A program made the translations under genes and the position numbers. Positions 35,150-45,874 of a DNA stretch of 64,000 nt are shown one piece after another (position 1 is the stretch's first letter; every line of letters begins with the position of its first letter). The stretch is taken from positions 64,180 through 128,179 of the forward strand of contig PS015088.1 in the NCBI GenBank assembly GCA_048213135.1, read 5' to 3'. The stretch comes from Reclinomonas americana ATCC 50394. Taxonomy: Eukaryota > Jakobida > Jakobea > Jakobida. The notes below the pieces were generated by a model that saw only the letters and a list, made by a program, of their open reading frames with translations, had not been told where the DNA came from and did not search any database.

Positions 35150-35757
35150 AACAATTCATTCACCTACAAACAAGCAACAGCTGTCTTGATGACCAAGTCC
35201 AGCCATATCTAGAACATCAGCTCAGACACCAATCTTGAGGCAGCAGCAGGTTTCTTGTGTGTTCGAATTCGCTCTCGAAGCTTCGAACAAGTCGAGAACT
35301 GCGATCTTCACCGCGCGCATAAGCGTGGTTGACCAGTGGATATGACGCACTTGCATAGACGCCATAGCGTTTTCTGCGATCGTACACATTCGGGAAAAGG
35401 CCATAAGCCAGGCAAACAAAGCAAAGCCGGGTCCGGATCCGTGAAGCAACAACAAATTCATTCACCAACNNNNNNNNNNNNNNNNNNNNNNNNNNNNNNN
35501 NNNNNNNNNNNNNNNNNNNNNNNNNNNNNNNNNNNNNNNNNNNNNNNNNNNNNNNNNNNNNNNNNTGAGCTCGGAGCTCCGAACAAGTCGAGAATTGCGA
35601 TTTTCAAGGAATTGGTAGAACAGTGGATTTGACGCACTTGCATAGACGCATAGCGATTTCTGCGATCGTACACGGCACATCGAATTCGGGAAAAGGCCAT
35701 AAGCCAGGCAAACAAAGCAAAGCCGGGTCCGGATCCCTGAAGCAGGCAAAGCACAAG
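35150..35757 (+). repeat. Dispersed repeat, two units around a 96-nt gap
   Basis: Two related units, about 35150-35469 and 35566-35757, separated by Ns (35470-35565), share the CTTGCATAGACGC, TCTGCGATCGTACA and GGAAAAGGCCATAAGCCAGG blocks with each other and, inverted, with 17211-17470. The motif ATTCATTCACC(A/T)AC occurs near 35156 and again just before the gap, consistent with a tandem unit of about 290 bp. Short peptides are conserved between copies in some frames, so a decayed gene or element is possible, but no family was recognised. Confidence 0.75.
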
Positions 35758-35998
35758 TGGTGGTGTCGTTGGTGGCGTGGTTGAACGAAAGAGAGCATGT
35801 CGAATTGTGGGGAGGCTCATATCGGTGGTGGCTTGAGCAGGCGGAACGGGATACGTGTTGTCACAGCGTCAGGGAAACGACTCGAATTCGAGTGCTGCCG
35901 ACAGGAAATTGCCATCTATGGCGTCGTGACACCCAGCTTTGTCGTGATGGTACACCTCCGCAACTGTTACATGGCCAGTGCGATAAGCAGCAATGAAT

Positions 35999-36468
35999 TC
36001 AAAGGCACCACACATCTGCAGAGCGTAACTTCCAGACCCCCTCCAACTCTCCATCGTCAGCAATCGATCCAGATTCTGCTTGAGCTGGAGAAGGAATTCC
36101 AGTCGACGCTCTCCGTGCGGCCGTTGCGCACCTGGTGACAGAAGTGACATGTTGTGCGCAAAGACGTCTATCGATGTCAGCCAGCTGTTCAGAAGACTGG
36201 ACACATCCAGCTGGCACGTGCACGCAGCGCACGATAAGAGTGAAGGACAAGAAAGATCGATTTGTGGAACTCGTCTCACCTTCCCCGAGGTCATATGCGC
36301 TTCCAGAACGACCACACGACAGACTTCATCGTTCACGTGGTCGGGAACCGTCGTCATGTCCTCACAGAGGGCGCACTCTTTGCAGGGCTCCACAACATCA
36401 TGCTCGCCGAGCGGCCGTGCTGCACCCGACGAGCCGCCAGCAGAGCTCGCCGTGGGAAAGGTCGCCAT
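35999..36468 (-). CDS. Hypothetical 117-aa protein with Cys pairs (three exons)
   Basis: Predicted exons are 36280-36468, 36132-36210 and 35999-36084, with GT-AG junctions and phases that close exactly (354 nt). The N-terminal half is Ser/Gly/Ala-rich, then has a Cys-rich segment (EPCKECALCEDM) that could bind a metal. The second exon (LDVSSLLNSWLTSIDVFAHN) looks like an amphipathic helix. No family was recognised. The ATG lies 99 bp from the divergent SDR start, so a shared promoter is likely. The main doubt is the C terminus, because alternative splicing in the last exon would give a different tail. Confidence 0.45.
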
Positions 36469-36567
36469 GAACAAGTGTGTGCGTGTGCGTGTGCGGAGAG
36501 GGCTCGACGTCGTAGACCCTTTCTAATTCTTCCGATTGTCCTTGTCCTCTCCTCTTCGTTGCCATCG
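36469..36567. promoter_or_regulatory. Presumed bidirectional promoter, SDR and hypothetical gene
   Basis: Only 99 bp separate the ATG of the minus-strand hypothetical gene (36468) from the ATG of the SDR (36568). Both start regions must share this interval for their 5' UTRs and promoters. No TATA box or other defined element stands out. Confidence 0.4.
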
Positions 36568-39277
36568 ATGAGCATCCGCAGCCTCCTCCACTACCTCTGG
36601 TTTCTCCTCGACTTTCTCCTCTTCGGTGCATCCATTCCCACCCTCCCTCTCATCCTCCCCCACCATCTCACACCCCCTCCTCTCTCTCTCCCCGCAGTCA
36701 TCAAGCTGGCACTATTCACCGGCCTCCCATCTCTCCTCAAACAACTCCGTCGCGGCAAACGCACACAGCTCAAGTCCGTCACTCCCCTCTCCTCTCTCCT
36801 CACTCTTTCTCCCATCTCATTACCCACATTCACAGATGTGATCCGATCTATCAAGGCGCCTGTGCCATTGTCACCGGCGGTGCTGGCGGCATTGGCTGTT
36901 TCGTCATAAGACCAGCCACGCATACATTCTCTACACTCACTCAACCAATCATGCACAGGCGAAACGAGTTGCGCACTGGCCAAGCTCGGATTGCAAGTGA
37001 TTATCGGTCCGCTGTCGATCGCCTCCTACACGTGCTTGGTGGTGGCAGAGGAGTCTCACCTCTTCTTCTTCTCCCGCGCAGCGTGTCGCAATGTGGAGGC
37101 TGGACAGGCGGTCGCTGCACGCATCCGCGAGGAGACTCCGCAGGCGCAGGTCCGAGTCATGCACCTCAATCTGCTGTCGCTGCGCAGTGTCAATCGTTTT
37201 GCCGATGAGGTTTGATGTCTGCTCCATCTCCACCGTGTGCTTCTTCTTGTGCTGATATCGCGCTCTTCGACAAGATAATTCGCAGTCAGCTGCCTGTGCG
37301 CATTCTCATCAACAACGCAGGTGAGTTGTCTCGCTCCATTTCTCCGTCAGTTTCCTTCTTTTCGTGTCTTCTTCACCTTTCCATCGCTCTATTTTTCTCG
37401 CCTTCTTTCCATTCTCTCTCTCTCTCTCTCTCTTGGTCTTTTTTCTACGTCTGTCTCATCCGTCTCTCCCTGCCAATCTCTCTCCTTTGCTCGTCTTATC
37501 CATCGTCTCTCTCTGCTCTGCCTCCTTTTCTCCATCTGCTTTACCCCTCGCCTCTCTCTCTCTCTTGCTCCCTTTATCTTGCTCCCCTGTCTCTGTCTTG
37601 TATTTTCTCCGCCTCACCATTCTCTCTTCTGTTTATCTCTCTGTTGCTCCGTCTCTGTATTCACTCTCCTGTTTCTCTTGTCTTCCGCTGCCTATATTAT
37701 TCTCTGCGTTTTCCTCCGCCACACTTGTCTCTTCCTTGTTCACCCTTGTCTCTTCCTTTTCTCTCTCCCCTCCCTTTCTGTCTCTCGCTCACACCCTTCT
37801 CTCACCTGTTTCTCTCTCTCTCACTCGCTTCTGGATCTCTTTCTCTGTCTGTCTTTGCTTCCTTGCCATCTCTTCCACTGCATCTCTCCCCTTTTCTTCC
37901 TGTTTCTTCGTCCTTTCCTTTCTTTCGTTCCCTTCTCTTTTGTGCTTGTCATCTCATGTCCTTTCTGTTTCTCTCTCTCTCTTTCGTTCCTCTCTCTCTC
38001 TCTCGCTTCTGGATCTCTTTCTCTGTCTGTCTTTGCTTCCTTGCCATCTCTTCCACTGCATCTTTCCCTTTTCTTCTTGTTTCTGCGTCCTTTCCTTTCT
38101 TTCGTCCCCTTCTCTTTTGTGCTTGTCATCTCATGTCCTTTCTCTCTCTCTCTCTCTTTCGTCCCTCTCCCTCACCTCCTTCCCTTGAATTCCCTCTCAC
38201 AGGCATCATGGCCCACCCCTACCAACTCACTGAGGACGGCTTCGAATCACAAATGGGCACCAACCACCTCGCCCACTTCCACCTCACCAACCGTCTGCTC
38301 CCCGTACTCACGGCGAACGCCCCGTCGCGCGTCATTAGCGTCAGCAGCGTTGCGCATTTCCAGGGCGCGCTGCTGGCCGACGACTCACGCGTCTTGTCGC
38401 CCACCGCCAAGTCATGTTGCGCCCGACAGCGTGGTGAGAATGAAGGCGAGAGGTTGCTGCTCACACTCTCGCCGCCACAGATAACCGGTGGAAGGCGTAC
38501 TGCGACAGCAAGATGGCCAATGTGCTGTTCACGTTTGCGCTGAATCGCCGCTATAAGGATCAGGGTGTCACGGCGGATGTGTTGCATCCGGGCATGTGAG
38601 TGGTGGTGGCGGCGGTGGGGGGAGCGGGCGGGTGGGGGGAATCGAAGCCTCAGTGACCCATGCCATCTTCTTTTACTGTCGCTTGGCTGTTCTCTTCGTT
38701 CTCATCGCGACTCTTCGTGCTCCCATATCTGGTCTTCGACGCCTTGCTCTGCTTCTTGGTCATTTCGTCATGCGACTCGTGACCTGCCTTGTGTCTCTTA
38801 CTCCATCTTGCTTGTCATTCGGGAGTTGTCAGTCTCCTCGCTCAACTTTATCTCATGCTGACCATTGCATCACTCGGCACAAGGACTTCCTCCTCGCACT
38901 CTTCGTTCTTTCTTTCTCTCTCTCTCTCGCCGCCTCTCCAACCAGGTGCTTTTTGCCCCTCATCCCTCTGGCCTTCCATTCGAGGCTTGTCAGTCGCCTT
39001 GAACCCAGGTTGTTCACTTTGTTGCCTCCATCCTAAACGCTGACCACTCCATCACCTGCCTTCACTTTACTCAATCCCCCCAACTTTATGACTCGCTGCC
39101 TATCCCTTCAGCCAATTCTTCCTTTCTTTCTCTCTCTCTCNNNNNNNNNNNNNNNNNNNNNCGTACGTACGTTACGTACGTCGTCTCTCTCTCTACTACT
39201 ACACTACACCTACCTCCTCTCTCTCTACTACTACTACCTACCTACCTACTACTCTCTCTCTCTCTCTCTCTCTCTCT

Positions 39278-39337
<60 letters not shown>

Positions 39338-40021
39338 ACACTGCTTCTTGCCCCTCTTTTCTCCCAGACCTTGCATCTCCGACTCGCAGTCACTTTCTGT
39401 TGAGAGGGTGCTCTTTTGGCGCTTCTCGGTGCATCGCGACCTTTCTGTATCCTTCGACGGCACAAGGACTTTCCTTCGTCACTCAATTCCCCGACTTCCC
39501 TGCTCGCATGCACTCACCCTTGCCTGTGCCATCGTCGAGCCACGACGGCAGTGTGTGCTTCTGGGAGCCCACATTGCTTCGCAACGTGTTCATGACTCTC
39601 AGGCTCTGTCCCTCAAACCGCTGCACTCGCTCTCTCTCTCTCTCTCTCTTGTTTTCATTCTCACCCTGTCTATTATTCTCACTCTCCCTTAAAAGCTACT
39701 GCTTTCTTTCTCACTCCGTGACCCATCTGTCTTCCCCCTCGACCCCTTCTCCCCCCTTTGCGCAGCATCAACTCCAACCTCGCCGTCCACATCAACCCCC
39801 TCGCCAAACCCGTCATGCGCATCATGTGCATTGACGCCTCCGAGGGCTCCGACTGCTCCGTGTTCTGCGCCGTGCACCCCGACGCCGTGCACCGCGGCGG
39901 CGGCGAGTACTACGAGCACTGCCGTGTTGCGCAGCCCAACCCACTCACCGAGCGGCGCGATTTGCAAGACCGCCTGTGGGCCGAGAGCGAAAAGGCGGTG
40001 GCAAAGGCACTTGGCCACTGA
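36568..40021 (+). CDS. Short-chain dehydrogenase/reductase, retinol-dehydrogenase-like, 339 aa
   Basis: Nine exons: 36568-36625, 36698-36773, 36836-36897, 36959-37006, 37082-37209, 37275-37320, 38203-38433, 38481-38595, 39766-40021; 1020 nt in frame. Residues about 4-19 form a hydrophobic anchor (SLLHYLWFLLDFLLF), as in ER-bound retinol dehydrogenases. The cofactor motif is TGGAGGIG (residues about 58-65), followed by ACRNVEAG, which favours NADP(H), and NNAG near 137-140. The active-site Ser is in VISVSSVAHF, and YCDSK supplies the catalytic Tyr and Lys. The helix LVHPG motif appears as VLHPGI. The family resembles RDH11-14/WWOX-type SDRs that oxidise or reduce retinoid, sterol or other lipid alcohols; the substrate is not predictable. 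The 882-nt sixth intron and 1,170-nt last intron hold repeats and a gap. An AATAAA overlaps the stop codon. Confidence 0.93.
37800..38195. repeat. 178-bp tandem duplication in SDR intron
   Basis: CGCTTCTGGATCTCTTTCTC occurs at about 37826 and 38004, and the intervening sequence, including TTGTGCTTGTCATCTCATGT, is repeated almost exactly. It lies in the intron between the NNAG exon and the next. Confidence 0.85.
39121..39335. repeat. CT, CTA and ACGT repeats with gap in SDR last intron
   Basis: Ns at 39141-39161 are followed immediately by CGTACGTACGTTACGTACGTCGT, then CTACTA and long (CT)n. This is the same composite as at other gaps. Confidence 0.8.
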
Positions 40022-40026
40022 ATAAA
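40021..40026 (+). promoter_or_regulatory. AATAAA overlapping the SDR stop codon
   Basis: The last base of the TGA stop (40019-40021) is the first base of AATAAA (40021-40026). If this is used for polyadenylation, the 3' UTR would be only some 15-25 nt. Confidence 0.5.
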
Positions 40027-40117
40027 ACCCAAATGTTGTTGACGAACAGATTGGGAGAGAGAGACGACTGCATTTTCTCAAACGCCTCATTCAACAACCA
40101 CAACTACCACCAAGAGC

Positions 40118-41249
40118 TCATGCCGAGGCGCCAAACTGGCCACACGCTCGCACAAACGCCTCCTCCTTGGCTGTGTAATCGCGCACCCACTGGTGATTCG
40201 GCACGGAGCTCTTCAGTTGTCTGCGCGCGGGAAGGGATGAGGAAGGCGAAGAGAGAGACGGGCGAGGGAGAGGAGATATGTACGCAACGCGACGTAGCGG
40301 CCAATCAATTCCTGCGGTTTTTGCAAGTGCTGCGCGCACACGGCCAGGTTGATCAGCGTTTCGGGATCGCTTGAACGCTGTGCGTACACAAGAAAGAGAG
40401 TGAGTGAGTGCCGCTCTTCGCTAGTCATCCCTTTCATCGAGATACGGACCTTGTTGAGTGCCTCCATCAGAATCTTCTCCGCCTCGGCATACTCGCCCTG
40501 TGCCATCTTGCTGAGCGCCATGCCGTTGAGCAGCAGCACCGTTTGGCCGTGCTTCTGCGCCAGCTCCTCGTACATGGAGTGCGCCTCGGAGGCGGCCTGC
40601 GAGCCGCCCTTGGCAAGAAGGATCTGCGAGAGGAGAAGGGGGTGAGGGGGGAAAAGGGGGAAGGGGGGAAGGGGGGATAAGGGGAGGGGAAAGGGAGAGG
40701 CATACAAATGCGCACCAGTACATCCACTCTCATTCTCATCAACATATACACACTCCATATCTCACGCGCGTCGTCACTCACTCTCGCTCTCTTGCACACA
40801 GGTAGACGTGCGCTCTCACTGCCTCACACGCACCCAATGGCACTCCCACACACACGCCATTGCTGAATCTCGAGGCGCCATAGTCGATTGCCCAGTCGCT
40901 GCCTTTCTTTCTTTCTTTCTCTCGATCTATCACTCCCACGTCCACGCACACACGTAGACGTGCGCTCTCGCTCTCACACACGCGCCTTCACTCCCATCAA
41001 CACATGCACTCACTGGCACTCCATAACACACACCATCTTTGACTGTGGAGTCGCCTTTCCACGCCAAGGTGCTGCCGTTCTCTCAGTCTCTCTATCTATC
41101 ACTCTCGCTCTCACGCAGACACGTAGTCGTACGCTCTCACACGCGCTTTCACACACGCGTCAACACACGCACTCACTGGCATTCCCGCACACACCCCATC
41201 ATTGACTCTTGAGGCGCCTTGGTCAACACCAGGGAGACTTCAGCATCGC

Positions 41250-41295
<46 letters not shown>

Positions 41296-41377
41296 GGCCA
41301 ATGCTGACTCAAGAGACCGCTAAAGGCGTCGCCCGGTCGTTGACTTTCTCGATATCTCTCTCACACACCCGTCCACC

Positions 41378-41415
<38 letters not shown>

Positions 41416-41850
41416 GTACCGTACTACTCCGTCCGTCGGTACCGTACGACGACGCGTCGTTCGTTTCGGTCGTCGTTCCGTCGGTCGACTACTCGTCCGT
41501 TANNNNNNNNNNNNNNNNNNNNNNNNNNNNNNNNNNNNNNNNNNNNNNNNNNNNNNNNNNNNNNNNNNNNNNNNNNNNNNNNNNNNNNNNNNNNNNNNNN
41601 NNNNNNNNNNNNNNNNNNNNNNNNNNNNNNNNNNNNNNNNNNNNNNNNNNNNNNNNNNNNNNNNNNNNNNNNNNNNNNNNNNNNNNNNNNNNNNNNNNNN
41701 NNNNNNNNNNNNNNNNNNNNNNNNNNNNNNNNNNNNNNNNNNNNNNNNNNGACGTACGTACGTACGTACGTACGACGACGACCGACGTACGTACGTACGT
41801 CGTCCGTCGTCGTTCTCTACTACTACTCTCTCTACCTACCTACCTCCACC

Positions 41851-41916
<66 letters not shown>

Positions 41917-41979
41917 GTGTGTGTGTGTGCGTGTGTCACCTACAATGTAGACGTGCGCTCTCACGACGACTCACGCTAA

Positions 41980-42010
<31 letters not shown>

Positions 42011-42847
42011 AACGCACTCACTCGCACTAACACACGCCATCGTTGACTTGTGAGGCGCTGACGCTCAGGCAGCTTTCAGGTCGTGCCATTCTCTCCCCCT
42101 CTCTCACTCACATCAACGCACTCACTCGCACTAACACACGCCATGCTGACCATGGACGGCGTTAGGTGTCGCCTCTTCTCTCTCTCTCCCCCTCCCTCCT
42201 TCTCCCTGTCCGACTCAACTTGCGCTCCAACCAACTGCGACACCACCGAATCCTCGTCCAGCGTCTTCAGCACCTGCTCCGCCAAATCCACACGGTTCAT
42301 CCGCAGATACACCTCCGCCAGCAGCGCCGCCATCTCCGGCGTGTCTCGCGTGTGCAGGTACTTGATCGCCGTGTCAAAATCTTGCTCATGGATGCAAATG
42401 ATGCCCATCATGGTCGACACCACGGCACTTCGGCCGGGAGCGAACTCCTGTGGATCCGAGGGAAGTGAGGGAAGGGAGAGGGGAGGGAAAAGAGGGAGGG
42501 AAAAGAGGGAGGGAGGAGAGGGAGGGGCAAGAGGGAGGGACAAGAGAGAGGGAAGAGATAGGGGAAGAGAAAGAGAGAGAGAGTGTGTGTGTGAGAAAGG
42601 GAATGGAAAGTACATGCGACAAGCTGACTACAGCGCGAAAATCTCTGGAAACTACTGCTCAGCGGCGCCATCGCTGTGCGATGCAATCCTGTGACCTCTT
42701 GCACTATCTTGCAGAATTCAATCAGACTTTGTTGCGCAATGACCTCTCTCACTCGTTAAGAATCTCAGTGAGCTTAGCGATGCACGCTGCGCCTCTCGTT
42801 CCATCTCGCAGTTTTCGTTTAGTCTTGGCGGTGCGATATCCTTTTTT

Positions 42848-42888
<41 letters not shown>

Positions 42889-44661
42889 CTCTCTCTTCTT
42901 ACTACTACTCTCTCTTCTTCTCTCTCTCTCTACTACTACTACTACGTACGTACGTACGTACGTACGTCGTCGTCCTCCGTCCTCCGACCGACCGACCGAC
43001 GACCGANNNNNNNNNNNNNNNNNNNNNNNNNNNNNNNNNNNNNNNNNNNNNNNNNNNNNNNNNNNNNNNNNNNNNNNNNNNNNNNNNNNNNNNNNNNNNN
43101 NNNNNNNNNNNNNNNNNNNNNNNNNNNNNNNNNNNNNNNNNNNNNNNNNNNNNNNNNNNNNNNNNNNNNNNNNNNNNNNNNNNNNNNNNNNNNNNNNNNN
43201 NNNNNNNNNNNNNNNNNNNNNNNNNNNNNNNNNNNNNNNNNNNNNNNNNNNNNNNNNNNNNNNNNNNNNNNNNNNNNNNNNNNNNNNNNNNNNNNNNNNN
43301 NNNNNNNNNNNNNNNNNNNNNNNNNNNNNNNNNNNNNNNNNNNNNNNNNNNNNNNNNNNNNNNNNNNNNNNNNNNNNNNNNNNNNNNNNNNNNNNNNNNN
43401 NNNNNNNNNNNNNNNNNNNNNNNNNNNNNNNNNNNNNNNNNNNNNNNNNNNNNNNNNNNNNNNNNNNNNNNNNNNNNNNNNNNNNNNNNNNNNNNNNNNN
43501 NNNNNNNNNNNNNGGGAGGGAGGGAGGGAGGGAGAGAGAAGCAAAGGGGAGGGAAAGAGAAGCAAAGGGAGAGAGAGAAGCAAAGGGAGGGAGGGGATGG
43601 GAACAGCAAAATGAGAGAGAAAGACCTCAGAGGGGACAGAAATGAGAGTGACTGCACCAACGCATCTCTCAACTTAGACAACATACAAGTACACATGCAC
43701 ACACATACCCATGCGTGTATGCGAGCGACACAGAGACAAGAAAGGGACATCATCCAGGAGAGCGCAAATTGGTTGACACGCGTCACACACACAAACGCAC
43801 ACACACACAACAACAACACTCTCCACACATACACATGATCAGCCACACACACACACAACAAGCAAGGAAACGACTGCGAAAGACTCAGAAACGCAATCGC
43901 GCGCGCAATTTCTCTCTCACACACATGCACTCTCTCTCTCTCTCTCGTGTTGCACATGTGCAGGCATGTGCATGCAGACATGACAATGACAGTGTGCGTG
44001 TGTGTGAGAGAGGAGAGGAGAGAGAGAGACGGTGTCTGTGCGTGCGTGCGTGCGTGTGTGTGTGCGAGTGTGAGAGAAAGGCAGAGTAACTCTCTTCTCT
44101 CTCCACACTCTCTCACACTCACTCACACTCACTGTGCAAGTGCGCAGGCAACCTGTGACACAGTGCATGTGCATGTGCGTGAGAGAGAGGGAGACAGAGA
44201 GACAGAGACAGACAGTGCCAGAGAGCGCGTTTCTTACCTCTCTCCTCTCTCATGCATACTCTCTCTCTCTCACACACACACTCTCCCTCTCTCACACACA
44301 CGCACCGTCTCATAGCGTACCACAGCGCAGAGCGAGAGAGTCACTCTTATCTCCTCACTCCCTACCCCTTCCCCTCCCTTCCCCCTTCTCCCCCTTCTCC
44401 CTTCTCCCCCTTCTCCCTTCCTTCCCCCTTCCCCTCCCTCCTCCTTCTCCTTCTCCCCCCACCGACCTCCCCCAACACCAAATCCAGCTGCCCGAGGCCC
44501 ACATGCGAGCGGAAGACCAGCACCGAGGCCGCCGACTCACCGCCCGCCGAGGGCGAGGCGGGAGTGCTGCTGGGCAGTGAGAGCGCGTCGTTGAGCGCCT
44601 GCGAGAAGTTGCCCACGAGAAGCTCTTCGAGAACTTCTTGAAACTCGGCGCGGTGTGTCAT
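40118..44661 (-). CDS. COPE: Coatomer subunit epsilon (COPI)
   Basis: Resolved exons: 44467-44661 (from ATG, MTHRAEFQEVLEELL), 42220-42447, 40450-40623, 40289-40377 and 40118-40220. They match the TPR-like epsilon-COP fold in order: GQLDLVLGE, IICIHEQDFDTAIKYLH, VDLAEQVLKTLDED, KHGQTVLLLNGMAL, GEYAEAEKILMEALNK, DPETLINLAVCAQHLQKP, and a C terminus ending in QWVRDYTAKEEAF. The protein is a structural subunit of the COPI coat for Golgi-to-ER and intra-Golgi vesicles, partnered with alpha-COP. About 30 residues between exon 1 and the exon at 42447 are missing. They should lie in the 2-kb interval that also contains a 507-nt gap; a candidate exon is near 42745-42795. The last intron starts GTTGCG at 40288. 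The gene converges on the SDR with only 96 bp between stops. Confidence 0.9.
41240..41990. repeat. CT, CA and ACGT/CGT arrays with 248-nt gap in COPE intron
   Basis: The large COPE intron of 40624-42219 contains GTAGACGTGCGCTCTC-type duplicated blocks (about 40803, 40956 and 41947) and (TC)n runs. ACGTACC/CGACGACG sequence sits on both sides of Ns at 41503-41750. No coding exon is seen. Confidence 0.8.
42850..43620. repeat. CT, ACGT/CGAC arrays with 507-nt gap in COPE intron
   Basis: (TC)n, CTACTA and ACGTACGTACGT, then CCGACCGACC, run into Ns at 43007-43513. After the gap the sequence is GGGAGGGA-rich. The gap may hide part of a COPE exon or only repeat. Confidence 0.75.
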
Positions 44662-44900
44662 CTCTCTGCTGGTGAAGGGAAGATTGATGGAGCGGGACAC
44701 AGGCGACTTCGCTTCCGTGTGTCGCTCGCTCGCTCTCTGCTGCAGATGCTGTACTGTGTAGTTATACGCCTTACTCAACTGTGCATGCTTGCTTTGAGCG
44801 GCTTCGTGAGACTTGTCTCTATAATTCGATATCAGTATCGATATCGCGAATTATAGTGTTTCACTTTCTTTCCTGTTGAAAACCGATGGGTTGAAAAGAG

Positions 44901-45205
44901 GTTGCCCACGAGAAGCTGTTCAAGAACTTCTTGGAACTCGGCGCGGTGTGCAATTGCTCTGCAGATGAAGGGAATATTGATGGAGCGGGACAGGCGACTT
45001 CGCTGTTGTGTGTCACTCTCTTGCTCTCTGCTGCAGATGCTGTGCGGTGTAGTTATACGCCTTGCTTTACTGTGCATGCTTGCTTTGAGCAACTTCGTGA
45101 GAGTTATCTTTGATAATTCGATATCAGTATCGCGAATTCGAAATGCACGCTTCTGTCTCGTTTTTCACTTACTTTCCTGTTGAGAACCGATGGCTTGAAG
45201 AGAAA
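44901..45205 (-). pseudogene. Truncated duplicate of COPE 5' end and upstream region
   Basis: The 44609-44900 segment (COPE codons from the ATG region through about residue 18 plus roughly 240 bp upstream) is repeated at 44901-45205 in the same orientation, with a spacing of about 292-305 bp. In the distal copy the ATG has become TTG (plus-strand CAT changed to CAA), and after the HRAEFQEVLEQLLVGN-type segment the frame runs into copied upstream DNA and stops. It therefore looks like a non-functional partial tandem duplication. Both copies keep an AATTCGATATC...GCGAATT inverted motif (about 44826-44855 and 45115-45138). Confidence 0.75.
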
Positions 45206-45395
45206 CCAAGTGAACGCGTTACCTCCCGTCATTGTGTTTTCTCTGATCATTCACTGTTGATCATGAAAACGACGAAGACTAAAAAACGGATTCGTGTATT
45301 TTTAGCATTTTCGTACAACTCTCTCTCTTCCTCCCTCTCCTCTCTCCCTCCCTCTCCCTCCCTCTCTCCCTCCCTCTGTGCGCCTCGGCTTCACC
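45206..45395. other. Short intergenic stretch, nothing recognised
   Basis: AT-richer DNA followed by CT-rich (CTCCCTCC)n just beyond the 3' end of the zinc-protein gene. No feature is supported. Confidence 0.5.
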
Positions 45396-45874
45396 TCAGT
45401 GCTCCCAGTGAGTCGAGACGTCTGTGCTCAACACGACGCCACAGTCGGCGCACTGCAGCCTGTTCCAGTTGCACGCGACGCCATACGATGTGTGCCAGTG
45501 ACTGGTCTTGTGTGCACACACGGCCTTCTCTGCCTCTCCATCGTCTGTGCGAGCAGCAGGCCTCTTGTTGACTCCGTGATCACCGTGAGCGGGAGAGCCC
45601 GTGTCGGAGGCCATGCGAGGCAAATGATGCGTGTCTGCCTCTTGACGTGCTGATTCGTCTATCCTCCTCTCTGCGGCGACGATGGAGTTGGCGGTGGGGC
45701 GTTGCACGACCTTGGAGCAGTGCGGGCACATTTCGAATTCGAGTCGGGCGCGGAAGGGCACCTGTATGTGGTGTTGTGGTGAGCTGCGGCTCTGAGCAGC
45801 AGGGCGTGGCGCGGGATGCGTACCATGGTGTGGCAGGAGTTGCACGGGAAGGCCTCTCTTCTCTCCGCCGCCAT
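45396..45874 (-). CDS. Small Cys/His-rich putative zinc-binding protein, 138 aa
   Basis: Two exons, 45824-45874 and 45396-45761, splice in phase 0. They give MAAERREAFPCNSCHTM joined to VPFRARLEFEMCPHCSKV, then a hydrophilic linker, then ending with VCAHKTSHWHTSYGVAC and LQCADCGVVLSTDVS. Cys/His pairs (CNSC, CPHC, CAH, CADC) could bind two metal ions, with the first pair split by the intron. No named family was recognised; a role is not proposed. It lies on the same strand as the upstream IFI44-like gene, about 350 bp away. Confidence 0.6.
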
